A stretch of DNA of 64,000 nucleotides from Dama dama (taxonomy: Eukaryota; Chordata; Mammalia; Artiodactyla; Cervidae): assembly GCF_033118175.1 (NCBI RefSeq), contig NC_083696.1, positions 34,209,001-34,273,000 on the forward strand, in the 5' to 3' direction. The stretch's first letter is position 1. Every line of letters begins with the position of its first letter. A program made the translations under genes and the position numbers. The notes under the pieces were generated by a model. It was not told where the DNA came from, ran no database searches, and worked only from the letters and a program-made list of their open reading frames with translations. Of the stretch, positions 32,590-43,329 are shown in pieces.

Positions 32590-34906
32590 CTTGTTTAGAT
32601 TGCTGTATCTGGAGTGGGCTTTCTGTATTCTGGAGGTCTGTGGTTCCTTTTTGTTGTGGAGGATTAACCCAGTGGGTGGGGTTAGACGATTGGCTTGTCA
32701 AGGTTTCCTGGTTAGGGAAGCTTGCGTCAGTGTTCTGGTGCGTGGAACTTGATTTCTACTCTTTGGAGAGCAATGGAGTGCCCAGTAATGAGTTTTGAGA
32801 TGGGTCTATGTGTTAGGTGTGACCTTGGGCAGCCTGTATGTTGATGTTCAGGGCTATGTTCCTGCGTTGCTGGAGAATTTGCGTGGTATGTCTTGCTCTA
32901 AAACTTATTGGCTCTTGTGTGGTGGTTGGTTTCAGTGTAGGTATGGAGGCTTTTGGACAGTCACTTATTACTTAAAGTTCCTTGTAGTCAGGAGTTTTCT
33001 GGTGTTCTCAGGTTTTGGGCTTAAGTCTCCTGCCTCTGGATTTCAGTTTTATTCTTCCTGTAGTCTCAGGACTTCTCCAACTATGCAGCCCTGATAAGAA
33101 AACTTCTAGGTTAATGGCTAAAAGATTCTCCCCTGTTAGGGACACCCAGAGAGGTTCACAGAGTCACATGAAGAAGAGGAGAGGGAGGAGGGAGATAGAG
33201 ATGAACAGGAGGAGAAAAAGGGGGACTCAAGAGGAGAGAGACAGATCTACACAGCTGTCTGTTCCCAGAGTGTTCTCCGTAGCCCAGTCACCTACAAAGA
33301 TTCACAGAATTGGATTAGGAAGAGAAGGGGAAAGGAGGAAATAGAGGTGTTCTGAGGTAGAAAACAGAGAGTCAAGATTGGGAGAGAATAATCTTCGGTT
33401 TAAAAATAGGACTTCTCTTCTTTTTTTTTTTTTTTTGTAAGGTTATAGTGTATTGAAAATGAAAATTAAGGAGTAGTAGAGGAGTACTAGAGGACTTTAA
33501 AAGAAATAAGAGAAAAAGAAAAATAGAAAATAGAAGAGAAAAAGGAAAGAAAAAAAAGAAAGAAAAAGAAAAAAAAAGGAAAAAAAAAAAGAAAAGAAAA
33601 AAAAAAATTTTTTTTTCCCCCTAATTAAAAAATCGTAAAAGTCTATGGAAATGAAAGTTAAGGAGTAATGGGGGAGTAATAGGGGATTTTAAAGGAAAAT
33701 AAAAGAGAAAAAAGAAAAAAGAAAAAAAGGAAAAAAAAATTAAAAAAATAAAAAAAGAGAAAAAAGTAAAATTATATCTAGGAGTTTCTCTGGAGCTGTT
33801 GCGGTCAGTGTGGGTTCGGCTCAGTTTCAGATAGCTCCTCGTTCCAGCTTACGCTTCTCGATATCTACAGGCTCCTCCGGTGTAGACAATGTTTCCTAGA
33901 GGGATTTTAATCTGTTGCACCAGTCCCTTCTGAAGCGGTTCCCTTTGTTTATTTGGTTTCTGTTTGCCGGTCTCTTCAGAGCCTCATTTCCGCCCTGACA
34001 CAGGCGGGCGGAGGTGGACTCTTATTCAGGTAGCTAGTTCCGTCGCTCCGCGGGGAGGGGCTTGCGCCGCGGGGATGGGCTGGGGCTGCCAGGAGGGGCT
34101 GACACTGCTCTCTCCTTCTGCGCTGCTCAGGCTCCCGGCTGTTCTATATGGAGCGCGCCCCGCGCTGCACGAGGTTCCAGCCCTCGGGTGTTCCACATAA
34201 GCACGGAAGGAAAAGCTGCGCCCGCTCTCAGTGCCTTCCCCGTCAGAGCGGTCCAGGCAGCCAGGGGCTTGGTGGGCGCACTCTCCCCAGGTGTGGCGCG
34301 CCCCCTCCCTTCCGCGGACCCAGTCTCAGTTTCCGCTGGCGCCAGTCGGGTGCGCGCGCCTTCTGCCCTCCGCGTCCCCAGCCCCAGTCCCGCCCGCGCC
34401 GGTCGGGTGCCTGCGCCCTGTGTCTCGCCGCGACCTTCCCCTCCCCCCTGCCTCCTGCTTCCGGCGGGGCTGGGCCGGTCCGCAGCTTGCGAGCTCCTCT
34501 CTGGACTTTCTCGGTCTCTTTGTTCTGCGAACGGCCGGCAGTGTGTTCGGGCTGGTTAATTTACTCTCTCCTCTGGTCTCCCACAGTTCATGTTGGCAAC
34601 TCACAGAAGCTCCCTCCGATTGTCCTCAGGGCACTCAGGCCCGGACCCTACCCCAAGCAATGCCGCCTAAGAGCTCCCGGGACGGATCTCCGTCCTTAGC
34701 TCTTTTGTCTCACTTTTTATCTTTTATATTTTGTCCTACCTCCTTTCGAAGACAATGGGCTGCTTTTCTGGGCGCCTGATGACCTCAGCTAGCGATCAGA
34801 AGTTGTTTTGCGAAGTTTGATCTGCGTTCAGTTATTCTTTTGATGAATTTGTAGGAGAGAAAGTGGTCTCCCCGTCCTACTCCTCCGCCATCTTGGCTCC
34901 TCCCTC
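32590..34906 (-). promoter_or_regulatory. L1-B 5' UTR with internal promoter
   Basis: About 2.3 kb. The first 900 bases of the element (about 34906-33960) are CpG-rich, unlike the flanking intron. A YY1-like site (ccgccatcttgg on the + strand, 34885-34896) lies at the very 5' end, where L1 families place the site that sets transcription start. The middle part (33420-33775) is a long purine tract on the + strand, pyrimidine on the L1 sense strand. L1 5' UTRs can also fire in the antisense direction; here that would be the FRMD3 sense direction. Confidence 0.85.
33440..33775. repeat. Purine-rich A/G tract in the L1-B 5' UTR
   Basis: Almost uninterrupted A and G on the + strand, with 'gaaaaagaaa' style units and two A/T islands. 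The matching tract in L1-A lies at 39660-39960 and differs in length, so it is likely length-variable. Confidence 0.8.
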
Positions 34907-36154
34907 CTCCTCTAGGAGTTTTATAGTTTCTGGTCTTACATTTAGATCTTTAATCCATTTTGAGTTTATTTTTGTGTATGGTGTGAGAAAGTGTTCTAGT
35001 TTCATTCTTTTACAAGTGGTTGACCAGCTTTCCCAGCACCACTTGTTAAAGAGGTTGTCTTTTTTCCATTGTATATCCTTGCCTCCTTTGTCAAAGATAA
35101 GGTGTCCATAGGTTTGTGGATTTATCTCTGGGCTTTCTATTCTGTTCCATTGATCTATATTTCTGTCTTTGTGCCAGTACCATACTGTCTTGATGACTGT
35201 GGCTTTGTAGTAGAGCCTGAAGTCAGGCAGGTTGATTCCTCCAGTTCCATTCTTCTTTCTCAAGATTACTTTGGCTATTCGAGGTTTTTTGTATTTCCAT
35301 ACAAATTGTGAAATTCTTTGGTCTAGTTCTGTGAAAAATACCGTTGGTAGCTTGATAGGGATTGCATTGAATCTATAGATTGCTTTGGGTAGAATAGCCA
35401 TTTTGACAATATTGATTCTTCCAATCCATGAACACGGTATGTTTCTCCATCTGTTTGTGTCCTCTTTGATTTCTTTCATCAGTATTTTATAGTTTTCTAT
35501 GTATAGGTCTTTTGTTTCTTTAGGTAGATATACTCCTAAGTATTTTATTCTTTTTGTTGCAATGGTGAATGGTATTGTTTCCTTAATTTCTCTGTCTGTT
35601 TTTTCATTGTTAGTATATAGGAATGCAAGGGATTTCTGTGTGTTAATTTTATATCCTGCAACTTTACTATATTCATTGATTAGCTCTAGTAATTTTCTGG
35701 TAGAGTCTTTAGGGTTTTCTATGTAGAGGATCATGTCATCTGCAAACAGTGAGAGTTTCACTTCTTCTTTTCCTATCTGGATTCCTTTTACTTCTTTTTC
35801 TGCTCTGATTGCTGTGGCCAAATCTTCCAACACTATGTTGAATAATAGTGGTGAGAGTGGGCACCCTTGTCTTGTTCCTGATTTCAGGGGAAATGCTTTC
35901 AATTTTTCACCATTGAGGGTGATGCTTGCTGTGGGTTTGTCATATATAGCTTTTATTATGTTGAGGTATGTTCCTTCTATTCCTGCTTTTTGGAGAGTTT
36001 TAATCATAAATGAGTGTTGAATTTTGTCAAAGGCTTTCTCTGCATCTATTGAGAAAATCATATGGTTTTTATCTTTCACTTTGTTAATGTGGTGTATTAC
36101 ATTGATTGATTTGTGGATATTAAAGAATCCTTGCATTCCTGGGATAAAGCCCAC
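34877..36154 (-). pseudogene. L1-A ORF2, middle piece running into L1-B
   Basis: 425 residues holding the L1-A reverse-transcriptase core, including the F-A-D-D box, from just after a 1 bp deletion (T-run 36172-36177, six T here against seven in L1-B). At its end the frame leaves L1-A at 34907 and reads the first bases of L1-B, adding a short tail 'EGGAKMAEE' before a stop. It is a chimeric dead frame. Confidence 0.9.
34907..34922. repeat. Target-site duplication of L1-B, right copy
   Basis: 'ctcctctaggagtttt', identical to 27500-27515. L1-A ORF2 resumes directly after it with 'atagtttctgg'. Confidence 0.95.
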
Positions 36155-36744
36155 TTGGTCATGGTGTATGATTTTTTAATATGTTGTTGGATTCTGTTTG
36201 CTAGAATTTTGTTAAGGATTTTTGCATCTATGGTCATCAGTGATATTGGCCTGTAGTTTTCTTTTTTTGTGGCATCTTTGTCTGGTTTTGGAATTAGGGT
36301 GATGGTGGCCTCATAGAATGAGTTTGGAAACTTACCTTCATCTGCAATTTCCTGGAAGAGTTTGAGTAAGATAGGTGTTAGCTCTTCTCTAAATTTTTGG
36401 TAGAATTCAGCTGTGAAGCCATCTGGTCCTGGGCTTTTGTTTGCTGGAAGATTTTTGATTACAGTTTTGATTTCCTTGCCTGTGATGGGTCTGTTAAGAT
36501 CTTCTATTTCTTCCTGGTTCAGTTTTATAAAGTTATACTTTTCTAAGAATTTGTCCATTTCATCCAAGTTGTCCATTTTATTGGCATAGAGCTGCTGGTA
36601 GTAGTCTCTTATGATCCTTTGTATTTCAGTGTTGTCTGTTGTGATCTCTCCATTTTCATTTCTAATTTTGTCAATTTGGTTTTTCTCTCTTTGTTTCTTA
36701 ATGAGTCTTGCTAATGGTTTGTCAATTTTGTTTATTTTTTTCAA
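36097..36744 (-). pseudogene. L1-A ORF2, piece between two frameshifts
   Basis: 215 residues covering the linker and the start of the reverse transcriptase. It lies between a 1 bp insertion (T-run 36735-36741, seven T against six in L1-B) and the 1 bp deletion at 36172-36177. Confidence 0.9.
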
Positions 36745-37840
36745 AAAACCAGCTTTTAGCTTTGTTGATTTTTGCTATGGTCTCTTTAGTTTCTTTTGCA
36801 TTTATTTCTGCCCTGATTTTTAAGATTTCTTTCCTTCCGCTAACCCTGGGGTTCTTCATTTCTTCCTTCTCTAATTGCTTTAGGTGTAGAGTTAGGTTAT
36901 TTATTTGGTGTTTTTCTTGTTTCTTGATGTAAGCCTGTAATGCTATGAACCTTCCCCTTAGCACTGCTTTTACAGTGTGCCATAAGTTTTGGGTTGTTGT
37001 GTTTTCATTTTCATTCATTTCTATACATATTTTGATTTCTTTTTTCATTTCTTCTATGATTTGTTGGTTATTCAGAAGCATGTTATTTAGCCTCCATATG
37101 TTTGAATTTTTAACAATTTTTTTTCTGTAATTGAGATCTAATCTTACTGCACTGTGGTCAGAAAAGATGACTGGAATGATTTCAATTTTTTTGAATTTTC
37201 CAAGACCAGATTTATGGCCCAGGATGTGATCTATTCTGGAGAAGGTTCCGTGTGCACTTGAGAAAAAGGTGAAGTTGATTGTTTTGGGGTGAAATGTCCT
37301 ATAGATATCAATTAGGTCTAGCTGGTCCATTGTGTCATTTAAGGTTTGTGTTTCCTTGTTAATTTTCTGTTTAGTTGATCTATCCATAGTTGTGAGTGGG
37401 GTATTAAAGTCTCCCACTATTATTGTGTTACTATTAATTTCGTCTTTCATACTCGTTAGTGTTTGCCGTACATATTGCGGTGCTCCTATGTTGGGTGCAT
37501 ATATATTTATAATTGTTATATCATCTTCTTGGATTGATCCTTTGATCATTATGTAGTGTTCTTCTTTGTCTCTTTTCACATCCTTTATTTGAAAGTCTAT
37601 TTTATCTGATATGAGTATTGCGACTCCTGCTTTCTTTTGGTCTCCGTTTGCATGAAATATTTTTTTCCAGCCCTTCACTTTTAGTCTGTATGTGTCTCTT
37701 GTTTTGAGGTGGGTCTCTTGTAGACAGCATATATAGGGGTCTTGTTTTTGTATCCATTCAGCCAATCTTTGTCTTTTGGTTGGGGCATTCAACCCATTTA
37801 CATTTAGGGTAATTATTGATAGGTGTGGTCCCGTTGCCAT
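36722..37840 (-). pseudogene. L1-A ORF2, N-terminal endonuclease piece
   Basis: 372 residues with an apparently intact endonuclease domain (GDFNTPLT and SDHS boxes present), ending at the frameshift near 36738. An endonuclease-only product is possible in principle but not expected to be made in quantity. Confidence 0.9.
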
Positions 37841-38222
37841 TTACTTTGTTGTTTTGGGTTCACATTTATACAACCTTTCTGCATTTCCTGTCTAGAGAAG
37901 ATCCTTTAGCATTTGTTGAAGAGCTGGTTTGGTGGTGCTGAATTCTCTCAGCTTTTGCTTATCTGTAAAGCTTTTGAATTCTCCTTCATATCTGAATGAG
38001 ATCCTTGCTGGATACAGTAATCTAGGTTGTAGGTTATTCTCTTTCATTACTTTCAGTACGTCCTGCCATTCCCTTCTGGCCTGGAGGGTTTCTATTGATA
38101 GATCAGCTGTTTTCCTTATGGGAATCCCTTTGTGTTATTTGTTGTTTCTCCCTTGCTGCTTTTAATATTTGTTCTTTGTGTTTGATCTTTGTTAATTTGA
38201 TTAATATGTGTCTTGGGGTGTT

Positions 38223-38816
38223 TCACCTTGGGTTTATCCTGTTTGGGACTCTCTGGGTTTCTTGGACTTGGGTGGCTATTTCCTTCCCCATTTTAGGGAA
38301 GTTTTCAGCTATTATCTCCTCGAGTATTTTCTCATGGCCTTTCTTTTTGTCTTCTTCTTCTGGAACTCCTATGATTCGAATGTTGGGGCGTTTCACATTG
38401 TCCCAGAGGTCCCTGAGGTTGTCCTCATTTCTTTTGATCCTTTTTTCTTTTTTCCTCTCTGCTTCATTTATTTCCACCATTTTATCTTCTACCTCAGTTA
38501 TCCTACCTTCTGCCTCCGTTATTCTACTCTTGGTTCCCTCCAAAGTGTTTTTGATCTCATTCATTGCATTATTCATTTGTAATTGACTCTTTTTTATTTC
38601 TTCTAGGTCTTTATTAAACAGTTCTTGAATCTTTTCAATCTTTGTTTCCAGGCTATTTATCTGTAACTCCATTTTGTTTTCAAGATTTTGGATCATTTTT
38701 ATTATCATTATTCTAAATTCTTTTTCAGGTAGATTCCCTATCTCCTCCTCTATTGTTTGACTTGGTGGGCATTTTTCATGTTCCTTTACCTGTTGGGTAT
38801 TTCTTTGCCTTTTCAT
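38223..38816 (-). pseudogene. L1-A ORF1, truncated by a nonsense codon
   Basis: 197 residues ending 'RVPNRINPR' then TGA at the position where L1-B has CGA (Arg198). This is a CpG-type C-to-T change. Further downstream a 2 bp deletion (near 38131-38136, 'tgtgtt' against 'tgtgtgtt' in L1-B) also shifts the frame. The coiled coil and half of the RNA-recognition domain remain; the C-terminal domain is lost. Confidence 0.92.
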
Positions 38817-41173
38817 CTTGTTTAGATTGCTGTGTCTGGAGTGGGCTTTCTGTATTCTGGAGGTCTGTGGTTCCTTTTTATTGTGGAGGATTTACCCAGT
38901 GGGTGGGGTTAGACGATTGGCTTGTCAAGGTTTCCTGGTTAGGGAAGCTTGCATCAGTGTTCTGGTGCGTGGAACTTGATTTCTTCTCTTTGGAGAGCAA
39001 TGGGGTGCCCAGTAATGAGTTTTGAGATGGGTCTATGTGTTAGGTGTGACCTTGGGCAGCCTGTATGTTGACGTTCAGGGCTATGTTCCTGCGTTGCTGG
39101 AGAATTTGCGTGGTATGTCTTGCTCTAAAACTTACTGGATCTTGGGTGGTGGTTGGTTTCAGTGTAGGTATGGAGGCTTTTGGACGGTCACTTATCACTT
39201 AAAGTTCCATGTAGTCAGGAGTTTTCTGGTGTTCTCAGGTTTTGGGCTTAAGTCTCCTGCCTCTGGATTTCAGTTTTATTCTTCCTCTAGTCTCAAGACT
39301 TCTCCAACTATACAGCACAGATAAGAAAACTTCTAGGTTAATGGCGAAAAGATTCTCCCCCGTTAGGGACACCCAGAGAGGTTCACAGAGTTACATGAAG
39401 AAGAGGAGAGGGAGGAGGGAGATAGAGATGACAGGAGGAGAAAAAGGGGGACTCAAGAGGAGAGAGACAGATCTATGCAGTTGTCTGTTCCCAGAGTGTT
39501 CTCCGTAGCCCAGTCACCTACAAAGATTCACAGAATTGGATTGGGAAGAGAAGGGGAAAGGAGGAAATAGAGGTGTTCTGAGGTAGAAAACAGAGAGTCA
39601 AGATTGGGAGAGAATAATCTTCGGTTTAAAAATAGGGCTTCTCTTCTTTTTTTTTTGGTAAGGTTATAGTGTATTGAAAATGAAAATTAAGGAGTAGTAG
39701 AGGAGTACTAGAGGACTTTAAAAGAAATAAGAGAAAAAGAAAAATACAAAATAGAAGAGAAAAAGGAAAGAAAAAAAAAGAGAAAATAAAAAAAAAGAAA
39801 AAAAAAAGGAAAGAAAAAAAAAATTTTTTTTCCCTAATTAAAAAAATCGTAAAAATCTATGGAAATGTAAGTTAAGGAGTAATGGGGGAGTAGTAGGGAA
39901 TTTTAAAGGAAAATAAAAGAGAAAAAATAAAAAAGAAAAAATTAAAAAACTAAAGTAAAAATATATCTAGGAGTTTCTCTGGAGCTGTTGCGGTCAGTGT
40001 AGGTTCGGCTCAGTTTCAGAGAGCTCCTCGTTCCAGCTTACACTTCTCGATATCTACAGGCCCCTTCCGGTGTAGTCGGTGTTTTCTACATGGATTTTAA
40101 TCTGTTGCACCAGTCCCTTCTGAAGCGGTTCCCTTTGTTTATTTGGCTTCTGTTTGCCGGTCTCTTCAGAGCCTCATTTCCGCCCTGACATAGCCGGGCG
40201 GAGATGGACTCTTATTCAGGTAGCTAGTTCCGTCGCTCTGCGGGAAGGGGCTGGCTGCGGGGAGGGGCTGGCTGCGGGGAGGGGCTGGCGCTGTGGGGAG
40301 GGGCTGTCGTTGCGGGGAGGGGCTGGCGCTGTGGGGATCGGCTGGCGCTGCCGGGAGGGGCTGACGCTGCTTTCTCCGTCTGCGCTGCTCAGGCTCCCGG
40401 CTGTTCTATGTGGAGCGCGCCCCGCGCTGCGCGAGGTTCCAGCCCTCGGGTGTTCCACAAAAGCGCGGAACGAAAAGCTGCGCCTGCTCTCTGTGCCTTC
40501 CCCGTCAGAGCGGTCCAGGCAGCCAGGGGCTTGGTGGGCGCTCTCTCCCCAGGTGTGGCGCGCCCCCTCCCTTCCGCGGACCCAGTCTCAGTTTCCGCTG
40601 GCGCCAGTCGGGTGTGCGCGCCTTCTGCCCTCCGCGTCCCCAGCCCCAGTCCCCGCCCGCGCCGGTCGGGTGCCTGCGCCCTGTGTCTCGCCGCGACCTT
40701 CCCCTCCTCCCTGCCTCCTGCCTCCGGCGGGGCTGGGCCGGTCTGCAGCCTGCGAGCTCTTCTCTGGACTTTCTCGGTCTCTTTGTTCTGGGAACGGCCG
40801 GCAGTGTGTTCCGGCCGGTTAATTTTCTCTCTCTCTTTTGGTCTCCCACAGTTCAAGTTGGCAACTCACAGAAGCTCCCTCCGATTGTCCTCTGGGCACT
40901 CAGGCCCGGACCCTACCCCAAGCAATGCCGCCTAAGACTTCCCGGGGCGGGTTTCCGTCCTTAGCTCTTTTGTCTCACTTTTTATCTTTTATATTTTGTC
41001 CTACCTCATTTCGAAGACAATGGGCTGCTTTTCTGGGCGCCTGATGACCTCAGCTAGCGATCAGAAGTTGTTTTGTGAAGTTTGCTCTGCATTCAGTTAT
41101 TCTTTTGATGAATTTGTAGGAGAGAAAGTGGTCTCCCTGTCCTACTCCTCCGCCATCTTGGTCGCCCCTCCTC
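38817..41173 (-). promoter_or_regulatory. L1-A 5' UTR
   Basis: It matches the L1-B 5' UTR in layout: CpG-rich from about 40140 to 41040, a purine tract at 39660-39960 and a YY1-like site at 41150-41160. It differs by a longer G-rich tandem array at 40243-40375. Confidence 0.85.
40243..40375. repeat. G-rich tandem array in the L1-A 5' UTR
   Basis: About six to seven units of a 20-24 base motif of the type 'ggggaggggctggcgctg' on the + strand. L1-B has only about three such units at 34052-34105. The many GGGG runs could form G-quadruplexes on the + strand. Confidence 0.85.
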
Positions 41174-41183
41174 AGGATGTCTT
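41174..41183. repeat. Target-site duplication of L1-A, right copy
   Basis: 'aggatgtctt' directly after the L1-A 5' end; matches 26264-26273. Confidence 0.85.
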
Positions 41184-42007
41184 CTGAGAGGACCTTTTCT
41201 CCCAAAGATCCTGTTTAAGATTCCACTCCCTCAGTGATGTGTGAAGAATAGTCGGAAGTGCTGAAAGACATTTGACATGTGAGATTCATTCTAGGAAATA
41301 GTGACTTATTTAGATCCCAGAGGACCCCAGTCAGTGAGGGGCAAGAAGAAAGGAAACTTGGCCTCAGGACAAAGGTGAGCAGAAAGGGAAGGTGAAGGCA
41401 TTTGCTCAGGGGGTGTGTGATTGTTCCTGGCAGCGAAGGTATTGGGTGCCTCTGTGACCTTGGTGGTCCCTATGAATGTTTTTTGCAGGAGGGATAAGAA
41501 ACATTTTACAGTCACAGTTGATCAGCCAGTAAGCATTTACTAAACTGACAAAATTTTAATGCCTCATCACATACACTGAGTCTTCTCTGCACTAATAAGT
41601 GATTAAAGCAAGATTATAGAATACAAGGTTAATATACAAAAAAAAAAAAATCAGTTTCTTTCTTATATACCAGCAATGAGCAGTTTAATTTGAACTTAAA
41701 TCATAGTATATCACTTAAATACACTTAGAAAAGTATGTCACTTAGATACACAGAAAAAACAGCTACATTAGCCAAGCTCACATAAACAATGCCCCAGAAT
41801 GAAGCTGAAAGAGCTGTGAAAATGGAAATCTACATGCCTGGGTCCTGGTCCTTTGTCATTCACCAGGTTACGTGAGTCCCTTCTCTTCTCTGGACCCCAG
41901 ATGCTCCCTGAGAAAGTTGCAGGCATTGGACTAAAAATCTAAAATCTTTTCCAACTTTCTAAGCCCTCTCTGAGAATAAAGGCACATATTTCTCCTCCAA
42001 AATGTCC
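41184..42007 (+). other. Intron 1, unique sequence
   Basis: No exon or repeat recognised apart from a poly-A tract near 41638-41650. It is the original neighbour of the bases before 26264, before the L1 block arrived. Confidence 0.45.
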
Positions 42008-42330
42008 TATTTTTTTCTTTGTAGAGCAGTTTTAGGTTCACGGAAACATTCAGAATAAGGTACAGAGATTTCCCCTTGTATCCTTCATCCTTGTATATGT
42101 AGAGCCTCCCCTGTATCAGCATCTCCCACCAGAGTGTTACATGTGTTGTAACTAAAACTGATAAACCTACATTGATACATCATTAAAATCCAAAATCCAG
42201 AGTTTACATTAGGGTTCACTGGTGATTTTATACATCCTGTGGGTTTGGACAAGTTTATAGTAACATGTATCCATCATTATAGTATCATATAGAAGAGCTT
42301 CATTCTGTGATTTCTGACTATACATCTCTT
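42008..42330 (-). repeat. Old L1 3' UTR, antisense
   Basis: The words 'gcagttttaggttcacgg', 'accagagtgttacatgtg' and 'tttacattagggttcac' follow an L1M-type 3' UTR read in antisense. The same type occurs near 58430-58900. Confidence 0.6.
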
Positions 42331-43199
42331 GTTTTCCTACCCCAAGCAACCACTCAGCAGAAAGGGGCCTTGCGAGAGGAGCAGGTTTCCACCATGGCTG
42401 ACCAGGCATCTGCTCTTTAGGAATTTAAATACAGACACCCAGACAGCCTTCAACACGGCACTGCGGGGTGGGTTTATCCCTGATGCAAGCTCCTGGTAGA
42501 TATTTTGAGCAGTTGTGAATTATTTGGGTGCTGATGCAGATACACTTCCTGGCATTGAATCCTGAGAATTGTGCATGAAATTAAAGTCAAGAGGTTCGAC
42601 AGTTATTTATTTATTTTTCCTGTTAACAAATGGGGAAACAAGACAGTCCTTCTGCAATCAGCCTTATGTTTCATCTCTTGCTTCTCTTTCCTGGCTTTCC
42701 AAGTGGCCTCTTGGCATTTTGCGACTCTTCTTACTTTTATTATACTGTATTTTGCAAAATACCTGAGAGCTGTTTTCACCATCCTGGGTGCCCTGAGAGT
42801 GCTCAGCTTGATCCACTTTCCCACCAGGAGAGAGAAATGAGGTCTGATGAGCCCCTCATCATGGCAAACTTCCTTCTCCTCCTCTGGGCCCTCTGCGAGC
42901 CTCGCTGCTTTTGCTCCACCTGGGCTCTTGTGCTATTTGGGGATCAATTGAGCTATTATTGTGAATTTATACACACATTATATGTTGTAAAATGCCTCAT
43001 ATTCAATTTATCAGTCTTTTCTCAAGTAAGTTGCCAACAAGGGAAGGAGAGCTCATAAGAATGCAGATCCAACCTGCTGGCTTATGTTAGTGGGTTAACC
43101 TGGTGAGGGGAGACCTTGTAAGAGGGACCAAGTGCATCTTCATAATGAGGGTTGGTGCTGGTCAGAATCTCTGAGAGGGATACCCCATATTTTCATGTC
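42331..43199 (+). other. Intron 1, unique sequence
   Basis: Overlapping open frames of 65-142 codons exist on the + strand (for example 42630-43058), but none shows a domain or convincing splice sites. No repeat was recognised. Confidence 0.4.
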
Positions 43200-43318
43200 T
43201 TTTTTTTTTTTTTTTTTGGCTGTGTCACATGGCTTGTGGGATCTTAGTTCCTAGACCAGGCATTGAACCCAGGGCCACAGCAGTGAAAGTACTGAGTCCT
43301 AACCACTCGAGCCAGGGT
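43200..43318 (-). repeat. CHR-type SINE 5' fragment with poly-T
   Basis: A T-run (43199-43217) followed by 'gtgggatcttagttcctaga' and 'agtcctaaccactcgagcc', the complement of a CHR head. The middle part of the SINE is missing. Confidence 0.6.
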
Positions 43319-43329
43319 GTTCCACCCAT

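Larger units (their letters stand above)
27516..34906 (-). mobile_element. L1-B: full-length L1 with both ORFs intact, nested in L1-A
   Basis: 7.39 kb, minus strand. From 5' to 3': 5' UTR (34906-32590) with CpG-rich and pyrimidine-rich parts, ORF1 (32589-31663), a 51 base spacer, ORF2 (31611-27793), a short 3' UTR (27792-about 27539) and an A-rich tail (27538-27516 as T-rich on the + strand). The 16 bp target duplication proves a retrotransposition event into ORF2 of L1-A. Both elements have the same orientation, antisense to FRMD3. All landmarks for activity visible by reading are present; activity itself is not shown. Confidence 0.95.
26274..41173 (-). mobile_element. L1-A: young full-length L1 (L1_BT type), split by a nested L1
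   Basis: In minus orientation, the 3' end is at 26274 (poly-T on the + strand) and the 5' end at 41173, where the minus strand reads from a gaggaggggcgacc start through 'aagatggcgg'. The coding part resumes after the nested L1-B at 34907. Removing L1-B leaves about 7.5 kb, full length for this family. ORF1 carries a nonsense codon and a 2 bp deletion; ORF2 carries two single-base frameshifts and the insertion. By eye the two L1 copies are nearly identical over long stretches, so both are young. Confidence 0.92.

Noticed and set aside
34062..34779. Several overlapping + strand frames of 165-183 codons in the L1-B 5' UTR, repeated at 40154-40964
   Set aside because: They are open only because the L1 5' UTR is CpG-rich; three frames are open at once and none has a domain.
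26274..41173. Possible assembly duplication to explain the two near-identical L1 copies
   Set aside because: Each copy has its own target duplication, the inner junctions fall exactly at a 16 bp L1-type target, and the copies differ by frameshifts, a nonsense codon and array length.
42571..43058. Overlapping frames of 89 and 142 codons as a possible small gene or FRMD3 alternative exon
   Set aside because: No domain, no convincing splice sites and no match to known FRMD3 N-termini that I can recall.
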